The notes beneath the pieces are model-generated. The model worked only from the letters and a program-made list of their open reading frames with translations. It was not told the DNA's origin and searched no databases. From positions 1,612,001 through 1,676,000 of the forward strand of contig CM065650.1 in NCBI GenBank assembly GCA_033220425.1: DNA of 64,000 nt. The letters run 5' to 3'. The DNA comes from Lepraria neglecta. Lineage: Eukaryota; Ascomycota; Lecanoromycetes; Lecanorales; Stereocaulaceae. Position numbers and translations under genes: made by a program. Of the stretch, positions 33,397-42,095 are shown piece after piece (the first letter of the stretch is position 1; each line of letters begins with the position of its first letter).

Positions 33397-33850
33397 TCCC
33401 TTTTGGCAAGGTATTTGCTCCCACATAATATCTGTAGTCTTTTATCCTGCTTCTAAAATATCTCCTTTGGCATAAGTCTAGCTCACAGCCAGGGTTTTAT
33501 CCCCTATTAGCTGCGACTAAGATTCTCTGCTGGTAATAGATCTGCTCTAAGACATGTCTTTTGCTTATTTTCCTGCTCCTATAATTTACCTTTTGGCAAT
33601 GAATCTGGCTCACAGATAGGGTTCTATCCTCTACCTTTTACTGCTGAGACTTTTCTTTTGATCATACATCTGCTCCCAGACCAATCATTTGCACCTTCTT
33701 CCTACTCCTAAAACCTATACTTTGTAACGGACTCTGCGCTGAAGGGATCTTTTTGCTACAGCATTCTGCTCCTGAGTCTTATCTTTTGGTAAGTATGCTG
33801 CTCTTCGGCGAATACTATAGCCATTCCTGTAACTCCAAATACGCATCTCC
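33397..33850. repeat. Degenerate 64-bp tandem repeat, about 7 units
   Basis: A motif like CTTTTGGCANNNATCTGCTC recurs with its TGG (or equivalent) at 33403, 33468, 33531, 33594, 33659, 33723 and 33787, so spacings are 65, 63, 63, 65, 64 and 64. Between motifs lies a weaker conserved part resembling CCTGCTCCTAAAAC. Units are strongly diverged, and no coding frame spans them. The same core motif appears at 6.95-7.28 kb. Confidence 0.7.
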
Positions 33851-33870
33851 GTCCATGGTTTGGGAGGGAC

Positions 33871-34168
33871 GATCAAGATCAGACAGCTCCAGTCGCTCCA
33901 TTACCCTAGGATAACAAGACGCAGCCGCCTCCATCTCATTAATTGAATGAAAATGAGCATAATTCTCAGGAAAATTTGTATATTTTCTTTGATTCCATAC
34001 CACCACAAGCTAATGATTTAATACAACAAAATGGGCTAGATTTACCTCAGAACACGATCTTACGCCCGAAACGGAGGCTGAGCACGATAATGTATGGCTC
34101 GAGATAGAACATCAAGATCAGTCAGCTCCAGTCGCTCCATCACCCGATTACGACGAGAGGCAGCCGAT
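33871..34168. repeat. Direct duplication, 58 bp, offset about 240 bp
   Basis: 33871-33928 and 34111-34168 share ATCAAGATCAG, CAGCTCCAGTCGCTCCAT and a matching GAGGCAGCCG-like end. In the second copy this lies within an open frame; in the first copy the same frame (QDQTAPVAP) is stopped soon after. It looks like an old tandem duplication of a gene piece. Confidence 0.55.
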
Positions 34169-34430
34169 TCTAGATATACTATACGATATCCTAAAGGAAC
34201 CGTGTATCTTAATTAAGAGATTTCTGGTCAGAATTACTCGAATTTTCCCGTACAATATGTCCCCACGGGATTGCCCTTACGGAATTATGAATCCTTACGA
34301 TTGCCCTAATATCGCCACCTGTATGGGCACTCGCATTGGTAGTTTATTATGTCCCAATCCACATGAGTTTCTCAGAGACGGGTATGTGCATGACTTGCCA
34401 GGAAAAAATGCAAGACATTTGCAGGCTTAG
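34017..34430 (+). pseudogene. Unrecognised open frame with Cys-rich end
   Basis: An uninterrupted frame of about 137 codons without an initial ATG. It includes HDLTPETEAEHDNVWLEIEH, then QPILDILYDILKEPCILIKR, then a cysteine-bearing part (RDCPYG, YDCPNIATCMG, LLCPNPHEF). It ends at TAG 34428-34430 after ARHLQA; the stop could come from CAG. A further stretch (FHHNEIELLHNRL) follows in frame, ending at another TAG. This suggests a gene exon truncated by C-to-T-type stops. A competing minus-strand frame at 34372-34659 also reads well, so the assignment is weak. No family is recognised. Confidence 0.3.
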
Positions 34431-34641
34431 GGGAAACTCTTTCATCATAATGAAATAGAGCTATTGCACAATCGCCTGTAGGCCACAAATTTCTTAGTAT
34501 GCGACGGCAAGTCTCAGGAGTAGGAAGGGCAAATTTTTTGTCCGGGAGCATATTGATCACTAAAAGAGAAGACTCAAGAGTAGAGAGTGGGATAAGATCA
34601 TGGCTATAAGCTACATTTATGCCAAATATATATATATATAT

Positions 34642-34983
34642 AGTATCCTTGAGTTTCAAATATACAGTACCGCCGCATTGCTCCCGCGCTAAGGCCTATT
34701 TCGGCTATATGCTCCCTTGATGCTCCCCCCGCTCCCTCGGTGCTCGCTCGTGCTCCCTCTGTGCTTGCTCGTGCTCTCCCCCTGCTCCCCCGTGCTTCCC
34801 CTCAGCCACTTTCTCCCCTTTTGCTCTCCCGTGCTCCCTCGCTGCTCCCTCCAAAGCGGCCTTGCTCCCTTTCTCGATCAAAACGGGTAATCTACAATTT
34901 TAAGTTCGAAGTATATATAATATATACACAGTATCCTTGAGTTTGAAACATGCGGTACCCCCGTATTGCTCCCGCGTTAAGGC
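34642..34983. repeat. GCTCCCT-rich repeat with 288-bp direct duplication
   Basis: 34642-34695 (AGTATCCTTGAGTTT..GCTCCCGCGCTAAGGCC) recurs at 34930-34983 with mostly transition differences, so one 288-bp unit plus the start of a second is present. The unit interior is a run of GCTCCCT/GCTCGC variants (34705-34870), then AAAGCGGCCTTGCTCCCTTT, AAGTTCG and an AT-rich stretch (TATATAATATATACAC). The same order occurs in both arms of the palindrome at 37.7-38.2 kb. Confidence 0.75.
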
Positions 34984-36233
34984 CCGCTCCTAATAATTAT
35001 CTTAGCAGCGGCGATAGAAGTAAATAAGTTAATCTAATTCATTCCTTATGCAGTAGAGACTTTAGTTGCGTCAATTAATACAGGAACTTCTCGCCCCCGA
35101 GAACCAGGATCCGAATATTGTTGACTCCGTATGGAGCGCGTGCGAAGTCGAGCTGGAAAGTGGTTTAACTGGTTACTCGGGCTAGTATATTTAGCTTGGA
35201 GGAGGATATCAAAATCCCCCAGTTATGACTCGTCTTGGGGATTATATTTCTTGTTGCTTATCTGATTACTTTTGATAACTTTGCCGGCTTATTATAAACT
35301 TTTTGTTAGGGTTGGTTTGAGGGCTCTAAATCTCATAGGCCCTAGTCTTCCGGGGCACTGAGGCTAAAAAAATGCTTGCTGGTATTCAGGAAACCACTTT
35401 TGGATATGCGCCCAGTAGAGAGAATTACCCAACAGGGCTTCTGCAGCCGTAAGTGCATAAATATTGGGCTCCTCTACAGTCCCCTTTTAGACGATTCTCT
35501 TCAGGTAGTCAACTGAATTTAGTATATACTCTATGGTAATGCTGAAAAAATCTTAAATCAAGAGACTCTGGACCTTAATTCGTAATGGTAGTATATTTTA
35601 TAATCGAGTTCATATAATGATAGATGGTCACTCCTCGAGCCGTACTCTATAAAGTTGCTCATTTTCTTAGTGTCCGGGACCGAACAGCAGTAAGATAATT
35701 TTCGAAGTATTATACGGGGGTATTTGAAGAATAGGGTCAAATATCTGGAATCGGAATATCGGCAATTAACCGAGATTTCTACCGAAGCGTTTAAGCGTAA
35801 AAAGTATTCATTATACCTAAATGAAAGAGGTATATAGTAGAATGAAAAAGTTAAGAAGGGTCGACCTTTTATAACTTAGTCCTGGTATTACTACCAACAT
35901 CGCTTTATTATTCCCAAATCCTTTTCAAACAAGCCAGCATGCGATATATAAGAATATCTTGTATCGGGTAAAAGAACTAGCGCGTAATTTTGCAGCACGT
36001 CTGCCGAAAGTGATCCGAGCTCCTAAAAAACCTCATCATGCCACGAAAGTAACATCGTCAATTGATATGATCAAGGCGAGATAAATCTTGCACGCAGGTC
36101 ATTAGCAACAGCTGTCTTTTCGAGAAACCATTCACGTATTCTCTTCGTCTGAAAAGTAGTAGTTGAATGGGAGCTCCGCTGCAGCACTGACCCTATTAAA
36201 CTTCACATTCTCGACTCTCTCCTTAGCGTGTAT
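34984..36233. other. AT-rich region without a gene
   Basis: About 1.2 kb of AT-rich, stop-dense sequence. I see no frame worth calling, no terminal repeats and no recognisable transposon core. It is likely RIP-altered remnant DNA. Confidence 0.4.
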
Positions 36234-37277
36234 TTAGGCACGGTCTTCCGAGTTGGGAGAAGGCTCTTTATCTGGGCCTTCTGGGAGCTGGGGTTTCCCT
36301 TCGAAGCCACGTTCGAGACTTTGAGGATCGTAACCCCAACCTGCGCCAAGTTCTTCACCTCGCAAGACCATCTTACGCAACTGGCCCAGCGTAGTAGTAC
36401 CTCCTAAATCGATTGTGTCTAAAGAGAGGTCGGCGCTATAAACGAAGTAAATAGTGAATTGGCACCAAAAAGCTGCCTGAAACGCTGCTGTAGATCCTGG
36501 AGGCTGCCGAAACTCGATTGTGCGTGTTTTTCTATCCGGTCGCAGCAAAGGCGTGAAGTTCCATCGGTAATATCGGTTCACTAAATTACCGTCGGAGCAG
36601 AGCAGGCCTACCAGCTTCTCGCGGCCATTAGGTCCTCCGGGAGTTTCAGGCCACTCCTGGATTCCATCGATCATTCTCAGGATAGTAGGCATACTGTGAG
36701 ACCGTAATGCGGAGTTGTAGCGGTTGCTCTTGCAGAATGCGTTTTACAAGCGGTAAGCAGGCATAAGCGAATCAATATAACGCTCGAAGTATACCACTGC
36801 TTTTGCTATGCGCTTTAACTTGCTAAAAGCGCCCTCCCACCCACTTCCTCGGTACATAGACACATGCATATGCGTTCCACAGGAAGTAGATTCCAACACA
36901 TCGAATTTGCTTGTCAATGCCCCCCAAACCACGGAATATGTCCTGGACCACCATTCCCTTGGCAAACATATGCTTGATACCAGCTCCAGACCCTATTTGT
37001 TCGCTGATTTGTCCCGTTCTATAGATGTATCAGAAGCGATGGTCCATTTTTTGTAGTCAGATTCCTTGCTGTCAACGAGGATTTCGTTATAGATTTCATT
37101 CTGTTCAAGGCTGGCGCTTAGATACTGAGCAACATCATCCCAATAACTCACTTGCAGAGAGGGTTTAGGCGTGACAAGCACTTCTATTTCAGTACCGTAT
37201 AGTAAAATAAAGTCTCCTTCGACGCGATCATACATTTTTCTCACAAATAGCAAATGATAAGAAAATGAGTTTGACAA
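36234..37277 (-). pseudogene. Amidoligase-type enzyme silenced by two stops
   Basis: One continuous minus-strand frame of about 347 codons, with a first ATG at 37235 (MYDRVEGDFILLYGTEIEV). It carries the landmarks of the Amidoligase_2 family: GTEIEVLV near the start, TSCGTHMHVSM in the middle, then RIAKAVVYFERYIDSLMPAY, NRYYRWNFTPL and RTIEFRQPPGS. The frame is cut by TAG just before GLELVSS, where the family has Trp (TGG to TAG), and by TAA after MPAYRL, where Gln fits (CAA to TAA). Both are the transitions RIP causes. No frameshift is needed. Family knowledge: these ATP-grasp-like enzymes join amines to carboxylates, but fungal members are uncharacterised. Readthrough or sequencing error is possible but less likely. 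Confidence 0.72.
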
Positions 37278-37294
37278 CTAAACTTTCTTTATAT

Positions 37295-37680
37295 CGACGA
37301 GACGGCTACTAGCCTTACTAGCCTTTTGTCAGCAAGCTTTACACTAGCAATACCATTCTGGAGCCTTATAGCTGCTGAATCATCTCTGGCATTACAGTAA
37401 AAAGTCTCGCTACAGAGCCTTATTGGCGCTCTTCGTCCAAGTAGGTATTGCGAGTAGAGGCGTAGTGCATTCAGAAGTCCCTAAATAGTGCGCTAACTAC
37501 CTACAACCTGGTCAATCTGCTTATCAACTTCGATCTTAGACATTGCATCGTAGTACTCTCCCTCCTCTTCTTCTTGGCTTCATTACGAAGGGCTTTCCTT
37601 ACTCTCGTGAGCCTCTTGCAAACTTCGTTATGCTACCGGTAGACTTACGTTGCCGAAAGTCGCAAGGAAGTTGAGCTGGC
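37295..37680 (-). pseudogene. Possible DUF3435 remnant
   Basis: A minus-strand frame reads CKRLTRVRKALRNEAKKK, YYDAMSKIEVDKQIDQVVG, two stops (TAG, TAG), then GLLNALRLYSQYLL and DDSAAIRLQNGIASVKL before a TAA. The helix of basic residues followed by an EIxxQL-like turn resembles the C-terminal part of DUF3435 proteins, the tyrosine-recombinase family that drives Starship elements. The match is by eye and weak. No catalytic residues are visible, so this would be only a fragment. Confidence 0.25.
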
Positions 37681-37703
37681 TCAGCCTGCGTAGGCAGCAG
37701 GTA

Positions 37704-38180
37704 CTTCAGTTGTACAAACCAAAGAGTGCAGCTTAAGCCGAGACCAAAAACGCCATTTCAGGCTCCCACTTACTGCGCCCCTGCACCGCCCCATAGTGCT
37801 CCCTAGCTGCTCCCTCAGTGCTCCCCTTGCTCCCTCGATGCTCCCCCTTGCTCCCTCGATACTCTCCCATGCTCCTTCGGTGCTCCCCCTAAAGCGGCCT
37901 TGCTCTCCTTCCCGACCCGGAATGGCAATCTCAAATCCTAAGTTCGGGGTGTATATAATATATATATATATTATATACACCCCGAACTTAGGATTGGCAA
38001 TTACCGTTTTGGTTCAAGAAAGGGAGCAGGGCCGCTTTAAAGGGAGCAATGAGGGAGCACCGAGGGAGTAAGAGGGAGCACTATAGGGCAGTGCAGGGGC
38101 GCAGCAGGTGGGAGCCTCAAATGGCTACCCCAGCCTTCGGCTCAAGTTGCCCTCGTTGTCTTCAACACCTCAAGCCCCGC
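37704..38180. repeat. Long imperfect palindrome of GCTCCCT repeat copies
   Basis: Two copies of the repeat family stand tail to tail. The centre (37934-37995) is a perfect 62-bp palindrome: AATCCTAAGTTCGGGGTGTA and its complement around a TA run. Outward, both arms show AAAGCGGCC, GCTCCCT runs, GCGCCCCTGCAC and CCATTT(C/G)AGGCTCCCAC (37752 and, inverted, 38124). A weaker match continues to about 37704 and 38180. The left arm is about 50 bp longer in its GCTCCCT run. Several arm differences are G-to-A type (for instance GGCTGGGG versus GACCAAAA), consistent with RIP after duplication. Confidence 0.8.
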
Positions 38181-38730
38181 CTGCTGCCTAGATATCGACA
38201 CACCCACAAAATCCATTGAGAGTTAAAGCAATCGGGGACGGATTACCCCCTCGATGCCTTGCCAAGATTACGTACAGCAGTCTCTACATACTGCCAGACC
38301 TGGCCATTACACACGTGTCCACATCTCGTGCGCATCGTTGAGCGTGCGCGCCATGCCAGGGAGAAGCCATCCTGTGCAAGGGATGATAGTATGCGGCGTA
38401 TGCGGAAGTCACTCATAACACCAATCATATGCGTTCGAGACCAGAGTCAAATACTTCGCCGCCGCCACAATCTTTTCCTCTGCAGCTACCTGTCAGTTCT
38501 TTGCCCAGTAGACTAGCTTAAGGCTGCTGATTGGCAGCCCTGCATTGCGAGCCTTGTGACTGGTGAGTACTATCAAGACAGCCAAGGACGTATAGAAAGA
38601 CGGGGCTACCCAGCCCTGCAATATGATAAAAGGAGCTCCAGCTATCGGCTGCCTGCATCCACGTTCCACTGTGCACTTTTACCATTGTGTTCGACCAAAT
38701 TCCTCCGAGCGATAACACCACTTTACAGCC

Positions 38731-39165
38731 ATGGTTCACGACATTAAAGAAAATCCGGTTATGGAAAAAATGGGCAAAATGCTCGTAGGCGAACTCATAC
38801 AGTAAGCCCAAGATATAGATAACAACAACGATGCACTCGACCTTATACGACGATCCAGGACGCTTGCTAACAATAGCAAATTTCGCTTGGACAAGCAGGG
38901 TGAATTTAATGCACACGGTGTTGTGTGGGTCAATCTCCAGGTTCAGTACCGCGATGCGACTCTATACACCATATACATACAGAAGAATCCGTACTTGAAG
39001 GGCCTGATTACCGACCGTTCGATTCATAATGAGAACATTAAATCTGCCCATCGCGGCTGTCCCTATATAACTCTCTACTATATAATAGAGAACCCCCAGG
39101 CTGCGAAACGTATACGACTCGCACCAGCGGAGATCAATCTAGAGGAGATTAACCTTACCGTGTAA
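38731..39165 (+). pseudogene. Unrecognised 145-codon frame with one stop
   Basis: The frame starts at ATG 38731 (MVHDIKENPVMEKMGKM) and is open to TAA 39165 (EINLEEINLTV) except for one TAA after VGELIQ, where CAA would restore it. The rest reads as real protein, with stretches such as EFNAHGVVWVNLQVQYRDA and LKGLITDRSIHNENI. I do not recognise it. Like the nearby amidoligase it carries only a C-to-T-type nonsense change. An intron hiding the stop is not evident. Confidence 0.4.
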
Positions 39166-41390
39166 GAAAGGCTTTGCTGTGACCGGGGGTCGGAGAGGAC
39201 AGATCTATGCCTAACTCGCAATAGATGATTTGATGGGATAGTGGTAGCTCTAACAATGCTATCATATAATGTTGATCGTGGGGAAGTAGGTTATACGAAT
39301 TTAATATAGTGATGGATTATATAAGCCATATGATCAGCCAGAAAGGATACCTTAGGGTGTAGACCCTGGAAGGAATGGAGTTTATGGGATTCAATTATGA
39401 AGAATAGAATAAAATATTAACCAACTAGCTTGTAACGTCCCCTCCGATCTCGATCCCGTTCTCTCGCTTTCCTTCGATGATTCTAGGCTAATTTAAGGAT
39501 CGAGGTGTTACGCACGTTAGAGTATAATATAATATACTTACACGTACGTATAAGCACGAGAGAGCAGTAAGGGAGCAATTGGACGAAACAGGCCTTAGTG
39601 GGCGAGCACAGAGCGTTACGTGTTATTAAGTTTCGAGGTTGCTATATATATATATATATATTAAGAGCAGGACGAAGGCGACAAATATTATCTGGAAGTA
39701 AAGTTCTTGCTAAAAAGGAAAGTCTCGCGAGTAGGGTATAGAGGCAAGAAATTGTTAGGGAGCTACGTTGGTGCCAAAAGACAAAGTCTCGAAAGCCACG
39801 GATCGACGGAATAGGAGACCAGGACGAGTTATAAACAAACTTGTTGAAGGGAGCCTAGAAGAAGTACCCGTAAGAACGAACATGTTCTATGCTGTGAATT
39901 GTACCGTACTCTTGAAAAGACTGTCCTGGAATAGCAGATGTGCTCGCTGTCCAGACTCTTTGAATGAGCAAAGAGACAAGATCTTGTGCTTTATCAACTC
40001 TGCTCCCTTTGATAACAGCCCCATGAGAGATCATTTTTGAACACAAGCCATTCTATCTACCAGACAGAACATTCCACCGTCCCTCAGTCAAATCAACTAA
40101 GACAGAGCTTGCAATTGAGATTCCACCTTCAATCCCTTCCCTATACGGTTAGCTCAAGCCTGAGTCAAACCTTTCCGGAGGACCAGCATGAGAAGTCGCC
40201 GGGCATGTGCTCGCACTCCTCGTCCCCACTCGCCTTTCTTTACCCACCCTCTTCTTCCACCAACAAATCCCAGCGCCTTGAATTGCTCCAATGTGGAAGG
40301 AAGCAGCAAATGACTGGCCAGCACCACACTACATCTATTTAGAAAAGCGCCCACTCGAATCCCCCAGCACAACAAGTCAATAAACTGTTTGTGAAGAACA
40401 TGGGTATGCACTGCAACCCAACCCTAACACCATCTCTCCCCCCAATCCCGCGCCCCAATTGGCCGTCAAAACCTCCAACACCCACCTCATTGGCTCGCAA
40501 AAAAGCTCACCCCTCGATCCCAGGATACATAATCCCTCACCCCGTTCCCACCCTAAAACGAAGTACAGGTGTGCTGACACTGCTGTAGCTGCTGTAGTCC
40601 CAGCGGTTACAGACTCACAGTGCTCCAACCCCATCTCCTTCCCCTCATTGGCGAATGGCTTAGCGTGCTTGCGCAATAATTAGTGCACCTCTTAGCCCGG
40701 GCGGCTAGGGAGCCCTGGCGGACCCAGCACTTTGGGATAGTTTTGTCGTGCCCGGGCTCCCTCGCTGCTTTTGGGCTGGCCGTTGGGTGGTTTTTGGCTT
40801 CGCGCCTTTCATGCAATGCAATGCAGGGTAAATTGATACATCTGCAGATGTAGATGCAGATGCGAGGAAGATCGTTTAACGATTGGATGTGGAGGCTATC
40901 CTTTCGATTGTTATGGTAGAAAGCAGTAATATCAAAACAACAAATGTGGTATCTCGGCGCAAACATGTGCCTAGCCCAGATCAGAGCAAACCATTTCGCC
41001 CATTCCGTTTGCTCCATCGAGCGCCAAAAAACACCTGAAGCGAGCAAAAGCAGGCAAGCAAATCCAATCCAATGGTGGGCAATAGCCCATTCCATTCCCT
41101 GTTTTCCTCCCATTCCCAGATCGAAGCGAAGTCCGTAGCATTCGTGCCTCCCATGTCGCGTTCATAGAGCTAGTTGTCTTTATCCTTGTTACTGCTGTGT
41201 AGAGCTGATGAATAGATGTTGTAGCAGTAACGCCTCGGCCGGTAGTCGCGGCGTAACATTAGGTCGTAAAGAAAATGTAGATGGTATGTGGTGTGGGTAG
41301 CCGGTGTAAAAATGTGAGATCCAAAAGTGGCAAGATGCCGTATTAGAAGTGAATTTGGGGACAAAGGAGCGTAGTGATTGTGAGTAAACT
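39166..41390. other. Mostly non-coding; TA microsatellite and repeat fragment
   Basis: No supported gene. 39545-39612 is a short inverted fragment of the GCTCCCT family (CTAAGGCCTGTTTCG on the minus strand), followed by a TA run at 39642-39661. A TGTAACGTCCCC start near 39431 resembles a retrotransposon LTR edge, but no partner was found. 40.0-41.3 kb is ordinary spacer with no domain-bearing frame. A 168-codon minus-strand frame at 40607-41113 shows no recognisable protein. Confidence 0.4.
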
Positions 41391-42095
41391 TTACTCCAGC
41401 CGTCTCTTCTTCCCCCTAGGCGCCGGATCAAGAGGCGTGATCGGCGATTTTGTGTATGTTATGGTTTTCGTGACAACCTGCCTCACGCTGACTGTTCTAT
41501 GTGTGCCAGATCGTGGGGCGTCAAAGTATCGCGTCTTCCCGTCAAAGACCCAATCTGCAGGCGAGAATGGTGATCGCAAGGAGCTGCTTCGGGCACTGCC
41601 TTTTGGCGAGTCGATACATGGCGACCATGCGGGCGATTGTGGGATACGGAGTCTCTTTAAGCCAGTAGGCGTGCGTGCGGAATTCGGTGGGCGCATGTAT
41701 GGTGATGGTGGTATTATGGGTGCGGATTGTGCTTTCAGGCTGTCGTGATTGCTGCACATACAGCTTGCGGCGCTGGAGGGTTGGGTGAGGGGTGTTGATT
41801 TGCCAGAGAGCCGATCAAAGACTGGACTTCTGCACGTAGAAGGTGTGGAGACAGCGGGTGAGAGTGCTTTGAGGAATTCGGTGTAGGCTGTGGGAGGCGT
41901 GATGGGTGTCTTGAGGTCATCCTCTTGCTTGATCACCTCAAGAAGCTGACCAGGTAGAGGGCTTCGTGGTAGCTCTGAAGGCAGTGTCGCTGAACATGGA
42001 GTCTTGAGAGCGGGCAACGTTGGCTTGGGGGACTTCGGCGAGATGGTATTAATGGTAGGCGTAGGAGGGAGAGGCTTCTCCATTGTGGACGGCAT
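41391..42095 (-). CDS. Pro/Ser-rich protein, unrecognised
   Basis: A single-exon frame of 234 residues from ATG 42095 (MPSTMEKPLPPTP; context GCCACCATG). An in-frame ATG further upstream exists but is in poorer context. The protein is rich in Pro, Ser and Thr. It has an SPVFDRLSG stretch and a conserved-looking C-terminal part: PADWVFDGKTRYFDAPRSG, then VSVRQVVTKTITYTKSPI, ending GKKRRLE. The basic end could be a nuclear signal. No domain is known to me, though a protein with this tail recurs in dothideomycetes as I remember. It is likely disordered with many SP/TP phosphorylation sites. Confidence 0.6.
   Translation of the reverse strand: MPSTMEKPLPPTPTINTISPKSPKPTLPALKTPCSATLPSELPRSPLPGQLLEVIKQEDDLKTPITPPTAYTEFLKALSPAVSTPSTCRSPVFDRLSGKSTPLTQPSSAASCMCSNHDSLKAQSAPIIPPSPYMRPPNSARTPTGLKRLRIPQSPAWSPCIDSPKGSARSSSLRSPFSPADWVFDGKTRYFDAPRSGTHRTVSVRQVVTKTITYTKSPITPLDPAPRGKKRRLE

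Noticed and set aside
34372-34659. 95-codon minus-strand frame ending HAHTRL
   Set aside because: Reads moderately well but overlaps the plus-strand Cys-bearing frame and runs into a TA microsatellite; not enough to call.
39431-39640. Possible solo LTR starting TGTAACGTCCCC
   Set aside because: No matching end, target duplication or primer-binding site could be found.
40714-40735. A phrase resembling the human Alu core (CAGCACTTTGGGA)
   Set aside because: Only a dozen bases match, in fungal sequence without other Alu features; coincidence.
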